Shown one piece after another: positions 19,664-30,463 of a DNA stretch of 64,000 nucleotides. Source of the stretch: Microbacterium sp. NIBRBAC000506063 (GTDB lineage: Bacteria; Actinomycetota; Actinomycetes; Actinomycetales; Microbacteriaceae); assembly GCF_017968845.1 (NCBI RefSeq), contig NZ_CP072876.1:2294001-2358000 (forward strand), in the 5' to 3' direction. Every line of letters begins with the position of its first letter. The first letter of the stretch is position 1. The notes under the pieces were generated by a model. The model made no database searches. It was not told where the DNA came from and saw nothing but the letters and a program-made list of their open reading frames with translations. The translations under genes and the position numbers were made by a program.

Positions 19664-21064
19664 GTGTCCGCAGCAGAATTCGTCGTCGTCGCCAATCGCC
19701 TGCCGGTGGACCGGGTCGTCACGGGCGACGGCGAGGAGTCCTGGCGGCCGTCTCCTGGGGTCTCGTGGCCGCCCTCGAACCCGTGATGAAGCAGGCGCAG
19801 GGCGCCTGGGTCGGATGGGCGGGCCAGCCCGATCTCGAGGTGGCCCCTTCACCTTCGACGGCCTCGCGCTCATCCCGGTCTCCCTCAGCGCCGAGGAGGT
19901 CGCCGAGTACTACGAGGGCTTCTCGAACGACACGATCTGGCCGCTGTACCACGACGTGATCGCGCCGCCGCAGTTCCACCGCGAATGGTGGGACGCCTAC
20001 GTGCGGGTGAACCGGCGCTTCGCGGAGGCGGCCGCACGCGCCACCGCCTCCGGCGGCACCGTCTGGGTGCACGACTACCAGCTGCAGCTGGTGCCGCGGA
20101 TGCTGCGCGAGCTGCGCCCCAATGTCACGATCGGCTACTTCCATCACATCCCCTTCCCCGCGCACGGCCTCTACGCCCAGCTGCCCTGGCGCGATCAGGT
20201 GCTCGAAGGTCTCCTGGGCGCCGACGTCATCGGATTCCAGCGCGCGCAGGACGCCACCTACTTCCTCGCCGCGGTGCGCCGGCGGCTCCGCTACGAGGTG
20301 AAGGCCTCCACGGTCGCGCTGCCCGATGGCCGCACGCCGCTCGTGAAGGGCTTCCCGATCTCCATCGACACGGCGCCGTACCGTGAGATGGCACAGCGCC
20401 CCGACATCCTCGCCCGCGCGGCCGAGATCCGCGAGGGCCTGGGTGGTCCCAAGAAGATCCTGCTCGGCGTCGACCGGCTCGACTACACCAAGGGTATCCG
20501 TCATCGCATCAAGGCCTACGGAGAGCTGCTGGACCAGGGGCGGATCTCGGTGGAGGACGTCACCTTCGTGCAGGTGGCGAGCCCGAGCCGCGAGCGGGTG
20601 GACGCGTACATGCAGCTGCGCGACGAGATCGAGCTGTCGGTGGCCCGGATCAACGGCGATCACGACACGACCGGCCACACCGCGATCCGCTATCTGCACC
20701 AGGGCTTCCCGCGCGAGGAGATGGTCGCCCTCTACCTCGCCGCCGACGTCATGCTCGTCACGGCGCTCCGCGACGGCATGAACCTCGTGGCGAAGGAGTA
20801 CGTCGCGACCCGCGGGACAACCGCGGCGTGCTGGTGCTCAGCGAGTTCACCGGCGCCGCCGATGAGCTGCGCCGGGCCGTGCGCGTGAACCCCCACGACA
20901 TCGAAGGGCTCAAGGACGCGATCATGACCGCCATCGAGATGCCGCCCGCCGAACAGGGAAGGCGGATGCGGTCGCTGCGCAAGCGCGTGCTGGAGAACGA
21001 CGTCACGGCGTGGTCCGACTCCTTCCTCGCCGCTCTCGCCGAGGCCCGGGAGGGGCGCGCATGA
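19664..21064 (+). CDS. otsA: Alpha,alpha-trehalose-phosphate synthase, GT20 (three missing bases)
   Basis: 467 residues after restoring bases at 19757-19760, 19844-19847 and 20814-20816. GTG start with TAAGGAG. GT20 landmarks: [83 protein letters not shown]. Makes trehalose 6-phosphate from UDP- or GDP/ADP-glucose and glucose 6-phosphate in the cytoplasm. The stop overlaps the otsB ATG at 21061. Provides osmotic, desiccation and heat protection in actinobacteria. Confidence 0.92.
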
Positions 21065-21852
21065 CCCGCCTGTGGTCTCCGGATGCCGCCGAGCCGCCCC
21101 TTCGCACGCTGGCCGCCACGCCGCGCCTGCTCGTCGCCCTGGACTTCGACGGCACCGCCTCGCCGCTCGTCGACGATCCGATGGCGGCCCGCGCGCTCCC
21201 CGAGGTCCGGGAGCAGGTCGAGCGACTGGCGGCTCTGCCCGACACCACTGTCGCCTACGTCTCGGGGCGCAGCATGCACGATCTGAGGGTCATCGCCGAG
21301 CACGACGATGACTCGCCGATCGTCCTGGCGGGCTCGCACGGTGCCCAGTACTGGTATCCGGGGCAGGGTGAGGAGCAGCCGGCGGATGCCGCCTCCGAGC
21401 TCCGCGCCGAGCTCGGCGATCTCGTGCGCACGCTCCTGGACGGCCATGCGGGAGCGAACTTCGAGCCGAAGGCGCTGGGGTTCGGCGTGCACACGCGCCT
21501 GGCCGCGCCCGAGGTCGAGGAGGCCGTCTTCGCCGCCGTCGACGAGCTGATGGCCGAACGTGCGCCGCACTGGCGTCGCCGACAGGGGCACAACATCCTG
21601 GAGTTCTCGTCGACGGCGACCGGAAAGGATGCCGCGATCGGCATATTGCGGGAGCGCTTCGACGCCACCGGCGTCCTCTTCGCCGGCGACGATGTGACCG
21701 ACGAGGATGCCATGCGTGTGCTGGGCGCGGGCGACCTCGGTGTGCGCGTCGGGGCGGGGGAGACCGCGGCCACCCTGCGTGTCGAGAGTCCACAACAGAT
21801 CGCCCTGCTCTTGGACGCACTGGCGACCGAGCGCGCCGCCGGACGGGAATAG
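21061..21852 (+). CDS. otsB: Trehalose-6-phosphate phosphatase
   Basis: Intact, 263 residues. HAD superfamily: motif I LDFDGT with nucleophile Asp28 and general acid Asp30, YVSGR as motif II region, and GDDVTDEDA as motif IV binding Mg. Removes phosphate from trehalose 6-phosphate made by OtsA. Coupled to otsA by ATGA. Its stop codon TAG is also the first half of the likely -10 element of ilvD. Confidence 0.92.
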   Translation: MTRLWSPDAAEPPLRTLAATPRLLVALDFDGTASPLVDDPMAARALPEVREQVERLAALPDTTVAYVSGRSMHDLRVIAEHDDDSPIVLAGSHGAQYWYPGQGEEQPADAASELRAELGDLVRTLLDGHAGANFEPKALGFGVHTRLAAPEVEEAVFAAVDELMAERAPHWRRRQGHNILEFSSTATGKDAAIGILRERFDATGVLFAGDDVTDEDAMRVLGAGDLGVRVGAGETAATLRVESPQQIALLLDALATERAAGRE

Positions 21853-21861
21853 ACTTCGTCT

Positions 21862-23580
21862 ATGTCCTCCCACGAGCCTTCCTCCTCTGCGCCCATCGAC
21901 ATGAAGCCCCGCAGCCGCGTCGTCACCGACGGCATCGAGGCAACGACCTCCCGCGGCATGCTCCGCGGCGTCGGCATGGGCGACGCCGACTGGGACAAGC
22001 CGCAGATCGGCATCGCGTCGAGCTGGAACGAGATCACCCCCTGCAACCTGAGCCTGGACCGTCTGGCGCAGGGCGCAAAGGAGGGCGTGCACTCCGGCGG
22101 CGGCTACCCGCTGCAGTTCGGCACGATCTCCGTCTCGGACGGCATCTCGATGGGCCACGAGGGCATGCACTTCTCCCTCGTCTCGCGCGAGGTCATCGCC
22201 GACTCCGTCGAGACGGTCATCATGGCCGAACGGCTCGACGGCAGCGTGCTGCTGGCGGGCTGCGACAAGTCGATCCCGGGCATGCTCATGGCATCCGCCC
22301 GCCTCGACCTCTCCAGTGTCTTCCTCTACGCCGGCTCGATCGCCCCGGGCTGGGTCAAGCTCTCCGACGGCACGGAGAAGGAGATCACGATCATCGACTC
22401 CTTCGAGGGCGTCGGCGCCTGTCGTGCCGGCCGGATGACCGAAGAGGACCTCAAGCGCATCGAATGCTCCTTCGCGCCCGGCGAGGGCGCCTGCGGCGGC
22501 ATGTACACCGCCAACACCATGGCCTCCGTCGCCGAGGCGCTGGGCCTGAGCCTGCCCGGCTCGGCCGCCCCGCCCTCCGCCGACCGTCGCCGCGACTACT
22601 TCGCCCGCCGCTCCGGCGAGGCGGTCGTGAACCTGCTGCGGCAGGGCATCACGACCAGTGACATCCTGACGAAGGAGGCGTTCGAGAACGCCATCGCCCT
22701 CGCCATGGCACTCGGTGGCTCGACCAACGTCGTCCTCCACCTCCTCGCGATCGCCCGCGAGGCCCAGGTCGAGTTGAGCCTGCACGACTTCAACCGCATC
22801 GGCAGCAGGACGCCGCACGTGGCCGACATGAAGCCCTTCGGCAAGTACGTCATGAACGACGTCGACCGTCATGGCGGCATCCCGGTCATCATGAAGGCGA
22901 TGCTCGATGAAGGCCTGATCCACGGCGACGCACTGACGGTCACCGGGAAGACCGTGGCCGAGAACCTCGCCGAGCTGAACCCCGACCCCATCGACGGTGA
23001 GGTCATCCACACCTTCGACGACCCGATCCACGCCTCCGGCGGCATCACGATCCTGCACGGCTCACTGGCGCCCGAGGGCGCCGTGGTGAAGTCGGCCGGC
23101 TTCGACGCCGACGTCTTCGAGGGGCCGGCGCGCGTGTTCGAGCGCGAACGCGCCGCGATGGACGCGCTGGCGAACGGCGAGGTCAACGCCGGCGATGTCA
23201 TCGTCATCCGCTACGAAGGACCCAAGGGCGGCCCCGGCATGCGCGAGATGCTGGCCATCACCGCGGCCATCAAGGGCGCGGGGCTCGGAAAAGATGTACT
23301 ACTCTTGACTGACGGACGATTCTCAGGCGGCACAACCGGCCTGTGCATCGGCCACATAGCACCCGAAGCGGTGGACGCTGGTCCCATCGCCTTCGTGCGC
23401 GATGGTGATCTGATACGGGTCGATATCGCAGCTCGCACTCTTGACCTACTCGTCGAAGAGGCAGAGCTGAGCTCCCGCCGAGAAGGCTGGGAGCCACTTC
23501 CTCCGCGCTATACCCGTGGCGTTCTTGCCAAATACTCCCGTCTTGTCCGGTCCGCTGCCGAGGGCGCGACGACGGGTTAG
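21862..23580 (+). CDS. ilvD: Dihydroxy-acid dehydratase
   Basis: Intact, 572 residues. Iron-sulfur enzyme that dehydrates 2,3-dihydroxy-isovalerate and -methylvalerate to the 2-oxo acids. Cluster and Mg region cysteines: Cys61 (TPCNLSL), Cys134 (GCDKSIPG), Cys211 ([12 protein letters not shown]). No SD before ATG 21862, but TAGACT at 21850-21855 is placed for a transcript that begins on the ATG itself. From about 23284 to the stop the codon use becomes less GC-rich (ctactcttgactgac, cacatagca), unlike the first 1.4 kb, with no break in the protein. Confidence 0.93.
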   Translation: MSSHEPSSSAPIDMKPRSRVVTDGIEATTSRGMLRGVGMGDADWDKPQIGIASSWNEITPCNLSLDRLAQGAKEGVHSGGGYPLQFGTISVSDGISMGHEGMHFSLVSREVIADSVETVIMAERLDGSVLLAGCDKSIPGMLMASARLDLSSVFLYAGSIAPGWVKLSDGTEKEITIIDSFEGVGACRAGRMTEEDLKRIECSFAPGEGACGGMYTANTMASVAEALGLSLPGSAAPPSADRRRDYFARRSGEAVVNLLRQGITTSDILTKEAFENAIALAMALGGSTNVVLHLLAIAREAQVELSLHDFNRIGSRTPHVADMKPFGKYVMNDVDRHGGIPVIMKAMLDEGLIHGDALTVTGKTVAENLAELNPDPIDGEVIHTFDDPIHASGGITILHGSLAPEGAVVKSAGFDADVFEGPARVFERERAAMDALANGEVNAGDVIVIRYEGPKGGPGMREMLAITAAIKGAGLGKDVLLLTDGRFSGGTTGLCIGHIAPEAVDAGPIAFVRDGDLIRVDIAARTLDLLVEEAELSSRREGWEPLPPRYTRGVLAKYSRLVRSAAEGATTG

Positions 23581-23644
23581 ATCACCCCGGCGCAGCCCTG
23601 CGCTCGCCTCGCGTGACAGAGTTTCGACATCGACAGGAACCTCA

Positions 23645-25447
23645 ATGAGTGCTGATCCCTCCCAGGCCGTGCCACGGCCGCCGTCCCGACCTGCCGCCGC
23701 CCCCGAGATCACCGGGGCCGAGGCCGTCGTCCGATCGCTGGAGAACCTCGGCGTCACGGACGTCTTCGGGATCCCCGGCGGAGCCATCCTCCCGGTCTAC
23801 GACCCGATGATGGACGCGTCCGAGATCCGTCACATCCTCGTCCGTCACGAGCAGGGCGCCGGTCACGCCGCCGAAGGGTACGCCGCCGCATCCGGGAAGG
23901 TCGGTGTCGCGATCGCGACCTCCGGCCCCGGTGCGACCAACCTCGTCACGGCCATCGCCGACGCCTACATGGACTCGGTGCCGATGGTCTGCATCACCGG
24001 TCAGGTGTTCTCCACCCTCATGGGCACGGACGCCTTCCAGGAGGCCGACATCGTCGGTATCACGATGCCGATCACGAAGCACTCGATCCTCGTCACCCAG
24101 GCCTCGGAGATCCCCGGAGCGATCGCCGCGGCGTTCGAGATCGCCGGCACCGGTCGCCCCGGCCCCGTGCTCGTGGACATCACCAAGGACGCCCAGCAGG
24201 CGGTGGCCCCCTATGTGTGGCCGCCCAAGGTCGAGCTCCTCGGCTACCGTCCGGTCACCAAGGCCCACGGCAAGCAGATCCAGGCGGCAGCAGCCCTTCT
24301 GGCCGACGCCAAGAAGCCCGTGCTGTACGTCGGCGGCGGGGTCATCCGCGGTCGCGCCTCGGCGGAACTGCTCAGCCTCGCCGAGGCGACGGGCGCCCCG
24401 GTGGTCACGACGCTCATGGCGCGCGGTGCCTTCCCCGACTCGCACGCCCAGCATCTCGGCATGCCGGGCATGCACGGCACGGTTCCCGCGGTGCTGGCTC
24501 TGCAGGAGGCCGACCTCCTCATCTCCCTCGGCGCGCGCTTCGACGACCGCGTGACCGGCAAGGCGGCCCTGTTCGCCCCGCACGCGAAGGTCGTGCACGT
24601 CGACATCGACCCGGCCGAGATCTCCAAGATCCGCACCGCCGATGTGCCGATCGTGGGCGATGTGCGCGATGTGATCGTCGACCTCGAGTCGGCGTTCCGC
24701 AGCGCGATCGGCGACTCCACGCCCGACATCGAGGAGTGGTGGTCCTACCTGGACGGGCTCCGGGCAGAGTTCCCGCTCGGCTACACGGCGCCCACCGATG
24801 GGCTGCTGGCGCCGCAGTACGTGATCCAGCGCATCGGAGAGCTCACCGGCCCGGAGGCGATCTACGCCGCCGGCGTCGGCCAGCACCAGATGTGGGCGGC
24901 GCAGTTCATCAAGTACGAGCGCCCCAACGCCTGGCTCAACTCCGGCGGTGCCGGCACCATGGGCTACTCGGTGCCGGCCGCGATGGGCGCCAAGGTCGCC
25001 GAGCCCGACCGCGTCGTGTGGGCGATCGACGGCGACGGCTGCTTCCAGATGACCAACCAGGAGCTCGCGACCTGCGCGATCAACAACATCCCGATCAAGG
25101 TCGCGATCATCAACAACTCCTCGCTGGGCATGGTGCGCCAGTGGCAGACGCTGTTCTACGACGGCCGGTACTCCAACACCGATCTGAACACCGGCCACGA
25201 CACCGTGCGCATCCCCGACTTCGTCAAGCTCGCCGAGGCCTACGGTTGCCTCGCGATCCGCGTCGAGAAGGAAGAGGACGTGGATGCCGCGATCGAGACC
25301 GCCCTGGAGACGAACGACCGCCCCGTCGTGATCGATTTCGTCGTCAGCGCCGACGCCATGGTGTGGCCGATGGTCCCGCAGGGCGTGAGCAACAGCTATG
25401 TGCAGTACGCGCGCGATCACGCGCCGACGTTCGACGAGGAGGCGTAG
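23645..25447 (+). CDS. ilvB: Acetolactate synthase large subunit
   Basis: Intact, 600 residues. Three-domain ThDP enzyme: catalytic Glu69 in [12 protein letters not shown]/central domain with [14 protein letters not shown], ThDP-Mg motif GDGCFQM followed by NNSSLGMV. The proline-rich first 20 residues are dispensable in appearance. First committed step of valine, leucine and isoleucine synthesis, condensing pyruvate with pyruvate or 2-oxobutyrate. The 64 bases after ilvD hold no obvious terminator or leader peptide. Regulatory subunit IlvN follows after three bases. Confidence 0.95.
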   Translation: MSADPSQAVPRPPSRPAAAPEITGAEAVVRSLENLGVTDVFGIPGGAILPVYDPMMDASEIRHILVRHEQGAGHAAEGYAAASGKVGVAIATSGPGATNLVTAIADAYMDSVPMVCITGQVFSTLMGTDAFQEADIVGITMPITKHSILVTQASEIPGAIAAAFEIAGTGRPGPVLVDITKDAQQAVAPYVWPPKVELLGYRPVTKAHGKQIQAAAALLADAKKPVLYVGGGVIRGRASAELLSLAEATGAPVVTTLMARGAFPDSHAQHLGMPGMHGTVPAVLALQEADLLISLGARFDDRVTGKAALFAPHAKVVHVDIDPAEISKIRTADVPIVGDVRDVIVDLESAFRSAIGDSTPDIEEWWSYLDGLRAEFPLGYTAPTDGLLAPQYVIQRIGELTGPEAIYAAGVGQHQMWAAQFIKYERPNAWLNSGGAGTMGYSVPAAMGAKVAEPDRVVWAIDGDGCFQMTNQELATCAINNIPIKVAIINNSSLGMVRQWQTLFYDGRYSNTDLNTGHDTVRIPDFVKLAEAYGCLAIRVEKEEDVDAAIETALETNDRPVVIDFVVSADAMVWPMVPQGVSNSYVQYARDHAPTFDEEA

Positions 25448-25450
25448 ACC

Positions 25451-25959
25451 ATGTCCACTCACGTGCTGAGCCTCCTGGTGGAGGATCGTCCGGGCCTTCT
25501 GACCCGCGTCGCCGGGCTCTTCGCCCGTCGCGGCTTCAACATCCACTCGCTCGCGGTGGGGTGACCGAGGTCCCCGGGATCTCGCGCATCACCGTCGTCG
25601 TGGATGTCGAGGATCTGCCTCTGGAGCAGGTCACCAAGCAGCTGAACAAGCTGGTGAACGTCATCAAGATCGTCGAGCTCGATTTCGCGGCATCCGTCCA
25701 GCGCGAGCACATGCTGATCAAGGTGCGCACCGACAACACCACGCGCTCGAACGTGCTGGAGGTCGTGAACCTCTTCCGCGCGTCGGTCGTGGACTACTCC
25801 ACCGATGCGCTCGTCGTCGAAGTGACCGGCGACAAGGGCAAGGTCGACGCGCTGCTGCGGGCTCTGGAGCCCTTCGGCATCAAGGAGATCGCGCAGTCGG
25901 GTCTCGTCGCCATCGGCCGCGGATCCAAGAGCATCACAGAGCGCGTCCTGCGCGGCTGA
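25451..25959 (+). CDS. ilvN: Acetolactate synthase small subunit (one frameshift)
   Basis: 169 residues after adding one base in the G-run 25558-25561. Without it the protein stops after 37 residues (...NIHSLAVG). Begins with an ACT domain ([20 protein letters not shown]), joined after correction to [14 protein letters not shown]; the C-terminal small-subunit domain has [14 protein letters not shown] near the end. Activates IlvB and confers valine feedback. Position after ilvB and before ilvC is the standard ilvBNC order. Confidence 0.9.
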
Positions 25960-25966
25960 ACCATAA

Positions 25967-27097
<1,131 letters not shown>

Positions 27098-27102
27098 CAC
27101 AC

Positions 27103-27855
27103 GTGACCCGTACCACCTCTGACATGCGCGCCCGCGCCGTCCTGCTGGAGATCGCCGTGCAGGACAGTGCGGGCGCGCGCGTCGCTCTCGCCTCCGGCGC
27201 CGACCGCCTCGAGCTGTGTCAGGCGCTGGAGGTCGGCGGCCTCACGCCCTCGATCGGCGTCGTCGAGTCGGCGTTCGACGCCGTCGACCCGCGGCGGGTC
27301 GCCGTGCTCGTGCGGCCGCGTCCCGGTGGCTTCGTGTACGACGCCGATGAGGTCGATGCGGTCGCCCGCGACATCCGTGCCGTCGTGAGCCGTGGGGCCG
27401 GCAGCGTGGTCGTCGGCGCGCTCACGCCCGAGGGCGGCGCGGATGCGGAGGCGCTGCGCCGATGGTCGGATGCCGCGGAGCACGCCGAGATCGTCTTCCA
27501 CCGCGCGATCGACACGCTGGGCGATCCCGTCGCCCTCATCGACGACCTGGCGGACCTCGGCGTGAGGCGCGTTCTCAGCTCCGGGGGAGCGGCACGCAGC
27601 ATCGACGGCACCGGCAGTCTCGCGCGCATGGTCGAGCGTGCCGCCGGACGCCTGGAGATCATGGCCGGCGGTGGCGTCCGCGTGGAAGACATCCCTGCGC
27701 TCATCTCCACCGGTGTCGACGCCGTGCATCTGTCGGCGCGCCGTCGCGCCGGGGACTCCGGCGGCGGCCCCGGCGGCGGGGGAGCCGTGGGATACGACGT
27801 GACGGATGCGGCGACGGTGGTTGCGGCATCCGATGCCCTCGGAGCCTGGGCCTGA
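27103..27855 (+). CDS. cutC: CutC-family protein
   Basis: Intact, 250 residues from GTG 27103; ATG 27124 is an alternative, and neither has a clear SD. CutC TIM-barrel signatures: GADRLELCQALEVGGLTPS, VLVRPRPGGFVY, VVGALTPEGGAD, FHRAID, RVLSSGGA, IMAGGGVR, and VDAVHLSAR. Named for copper homeostasis, but the biochemical role is uncertain in bacteria. Starts five bases after ilvC, so probably read through from it. Confidence 0.85.
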   Translation: MTRTTSDMRARAVLLEIAVQDSAGARVALASGADRLELCQALEVGGLTPSIGVVESAFDAVDPRRVAVLVRPRPGGFVYDADEVDAVARDIRAVVSRGAGSVVVGALTPEGGADAEALRRWSDAAEHAEIVFHRAIDTLGDPVALIDDLADLGVRRVLSSGGAARSIDGTGSLARMVERAAGRLEIMAGGGVRVEDIPALISTGVDAVHLSARRRAGDSGGGPGGGGAVGYDVTDAATVVAASDALGAWA

Positions 27856-27873
27856 ACGCCGGCGCCGCGACTC

Positions 27874-28307
27874 TCAGGCGAGAGCGGGCTGTGCGGCGGC
27901 TTCGGCGGACCGGCGACGTGCTCGCCGGAGCTCGCCGCCGACGATGATCACGATGCCCGTCGCGGCGATGCCGACGGCCGTCGGGAATCCCAGACCGATC
28001 GGAGCGTCCCAGGGCGACTCGTGCAGCACCGTCATCATGATGCTGGAGATGGCGTAGTCACCGATCGGGTTCACGAACAGAAGGATGCCGACACCGAGCA
28101 GCCCAGCCTTCGGCGCCCAGGGCAGGGCTACGAGGGCCGGTGCGAGCGCGACGATCCAGAACACGGCATAGGCGGGCGTCGGGTTGTCCATCGCGTACAG
28201 GCAGGCTTCCGTGGTGACCCCTCGAAGCAGGGCCGCCAGAGGCGGGCGGCGTTGAGGAAGGCGGCGACGGAGAGCCCGATCAGCACCGCCCCGAGGATTC
28301 TGGTCAT
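27874..28307 (-). CDS. Four-helix membrane protein of unknown function (one frameshift)
   Basis: 144 residues from ATG 28307 after one base is restored in the C-run 28218-28221. Hydrophobic segments: an N-terminal one (ILGAVLIGLSVAAFLNAA), then AYAVFWIVALAPALVALP, GLLGVGILLFVNPIGDYA and VGIAATGIVIIVGG, with a basic tail. No family recognised with confidence. Convergent with cutC with an 18-base gap. Confidence 0.6.
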
Positions 28308-28495
28308 GACGCCAAGGTAGCGCTGCCGCCTCGTCGGCGCGATACCCCTTGCCCGGCGCACCGGACTCGGATAGCACCTCCGGTTGAGGTGCGGGGGCTC
28401 CCATGATTCCGACGCGGTTCCTCCTCCGGCGCAAGCGCGCCACCTCGTCGGGGGTCGTCCGGTACTGACGCAGGACTGGGCGTCGCAGCCGTGAG

Positions 28496-28536
28496 ACGCC
28501 GCCGCGCCCGCTCGAGAGGAGCGGACGCGGCGGCGT
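28496..28536. terminator. GC-rich hairpin after minus-strand membrane-protein gene
   Basis: ACGCCGCCGCG (28496-28506) pairs perfectly with CGCGGCGGCGT (28526-28536), and CCGCTC/GAGCGG continues the stem inside (28508-28513, 28519-28524). It begins 15 bases beyond the stop of the gene at 28551. No U-tract, as is common in high-GC actinobacteria. Confidence 0.6.
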
Positions 28537-28550
28537 GTTCGCGGAAGCGG

Positions 28551-29443
28551 TCAGTTGATGACGATCGGGGCGTCCTCGGGGTTCTCCCATACCGGGGCGG
28601 GCAGGAGCGTGTCGGTGTTGCCGGCCTGGATCTCGCGCAGTGCCGCGGCGATCTCGTCGGAGTTCTCCGGCACGTTCAGACCGCATGCCTGCAGTTCAGA
28701 GGCGAAGCGCAGCGTGAGTCGGTTCTTGCCGGCTTCGACTGCTTCGGCGGTGGTGCCGCTGTGGATCTCGCTGCCGGTCTGGATATCGGGGACGTCTTCG
28801 CAGACGTGGTAGACGCTGCCGCCGGCGACCCAGTAGACATTGTCTTCGCCGAGGAGCTGGATGACGGTCGACTGGTCGGCCGTGTACTGCTCGACCGAGG
28901 GGGCGAGAAGCTGGCGCCGAAGTAGGCGGCCACGAGTGCGAGCACGATCCCGACGCCTCCGGCGACGCCCTTCTGGGTGCCGCTCATGTCCTTGTTCAGG
29001 AAGATGAGCAGTACCAGCGGCAGGAAGGCGATGATCGCGATGATCGCGCCCAGCTGGTTCTGCACGAAGAAGCGGACCTTGTCCTCCTTGCTGGCGGGGT
29101 CGAGCGCGTTGGCCTTCTTCCACAGCAGGGAGCCCGTGATCGCGAGGGCGGCGATGACCACGAGGAGCACGATCAGGGTGACGAAGGCCCAGGTCGGGAA
29201 GACCGCGGTCGCGTTCTGCTGCTCGAGCAGACCGGTCTCCTGATCACGGACGAAGGTACCGTCCTCGCCGACGAACTCGCGCTGGCGCAGCAACCAGAAG
29301 ATCCCGACGGCCTCCAGGGCGATCGCGATGGCCCAGAGGATGAGTGCGATGATCCTCTTGCTCTTCGCCTGGCTCTTGGCGCCTTCGGTGGCGACCCACT
29401 TCTTCTCGGTCGTGGTGGTCTTCTTCTCGGCACTGTCGGCCAT
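28551..29443 (-). CDS. Membrane protein with C-terminal extracytoplasmic domain (one frameshift)
   Basis: 297 residues from ATG 29443, restored by one base near 28903-28912. Lys/Thr-rich cytoplasmic N-terminus, four membrane segments (about 31-51, 87-110, 140-160, 168-188), then a soluble domain of about 105 residues with QLLGEDNVYWVAGGSVYH and two cysteines. Looks like a conserved actinobacterial membrane protein with an outside sensor or binding part. I do not know a function. Divergent from the gene at 29515. Confidence 0.65.
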
Positions 29444-29514
29444 GTGCGGTGTCCTCCCGTATGTCAACGAGTCGATCCTAGTGGGGTGCCGTCGCGGGCG
29501 GCTACGGTAGAGAC

Positions 29515-29999
29515 ATGGTTCGCGACGCCGAAGATGCCCTGAGCTGGGAGGGCGATGATGACCCGCCCGTTGCGGCACGGAAGGAGACCTCCGCGCCCGC
29601 CCTTCCCGAGGGCTGGGACGCGATCGGCAAAGGCAGCGAGACCGTCGGGCGGATCACCGCCGACGGCGCCGTGATCGCGCCGGGCGAGCCCGAGCCGATG
29701 AGTACGCCCATGCTGGTGTCGCTGGGGGTGATCGGCGGCGCCTACCTGCTGTACATCGTGGGCTGGATCGTCGGCGGGTTCCGTCTGCAGGGCGTGGCGC
29801 TGTTCCTGGTATCGGATGCCGTCGCCTACCAGGCCGCGATGTGGCTCGCCGTCGCGGCACCGGCCCTGTGGTTCCTCGCCGCCTGGGTGCTCACCCGGCG
29901 CTCGAAGTCCTGGGTGCGCCTCGTGGCGCTGCTGGCGGGGTCGTCGTGCTCATTCCCTGGCCGTTCGTGATGTTCGGCTCTCTCGGAGGTGGACTGTGA
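29515..29999 (+). CDS. Conserved actinobacterial membrane protein (one frameshift)
   Basis: 161 residues after one G is restored at 29937-29940, giving the ending LIPWPFVMFGSLGGGL. Hydrophilic N-terminal half with ALPEGWDAIGKGSETVG, then three hydrophobic segments. TACGGT at 29503-29508 is six bases before the ATG, consistent with leaderless expression. The corrected TGA overlaps the GTG start of the next gene. This gene is of the type often found just upstream of serA in Microbacteriaceae. Function unknown. Confidence 0.65.
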
Positions 30000-30331
30000 C
30001 ATCCGATACCGCGGTCAGGACGCCCGCGCCGCGCTGGGCGGCGGTGGCGATCCTCGGGCTGACCGGCCTCCTCTACGCCTATGCGCTGTGGAACGCGGTC
30101 GCCTTCCTCATCGAGCACTCCACGGGCGGCCTCTCGCTCTACGGGTGGTTCGTGCTGATCTTCGCGATCCTGTTCCCGCTCATCGCCTTCGCGATCGTGT
30201 ACGCGATCGGCAACGGACGCGGGGCGCTGGAGCTCTTCCTCGTCGCGATCGCCGGGCTCGGGGTCGTCGCGGTTTTTTGGCTGAACGTGGTGGCGCATTT
30301 CGCCGCCTCGCCGACGCTGTTCGCCGCCTGA
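29996..30331 (+). CDS. Small three-to-four-helix membrane protein
   Basis: 111 residues from GTG 29996, coupled to the previous gene (GTGA). Hydrophobic segments WAAVAILGLTGLLYAYAL, YGWFVLIFAILFPLIAFA and LFLVAIAGLGVVAVFWLN. No motif recognised. It and its partner probably form one membrane unit. serA follows after 132 bases with its own likely promoter (TAAAGT at 30382-30387). Confidence 0.65.
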   Translation: MTSDTAVRTPAPRWAAVAILGLTGLLYAYALWNAVAFLIEHSTGGLSLYGWFVLIFAILFPLIAFAIVYAIGNGRGALELFLVAIAGLGVVAVFWLNVVAHFAASPTLFAA

Positions 30332-30463
30332 CGCCGTCCGTCACGGGTCGTCACACGTCCGGGCGGCGTGCGCTGCTCCGCTAAAGTGGTGATGATCGCG
30401 CCCCCACGGTGTGCGGCGCATCGGTCTGTTCCGCGCTGCGGCGCCAACCCGAAGGATTCCCTA

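Noticed and set aside
30332..30463. Possible serine-responsive riboswitch or attenuator before serA
   Set aside because: The gap has a -10 (TAAAGT) and an RBS, but I saw no Ser-rich leader frame and no convincing stem pair.
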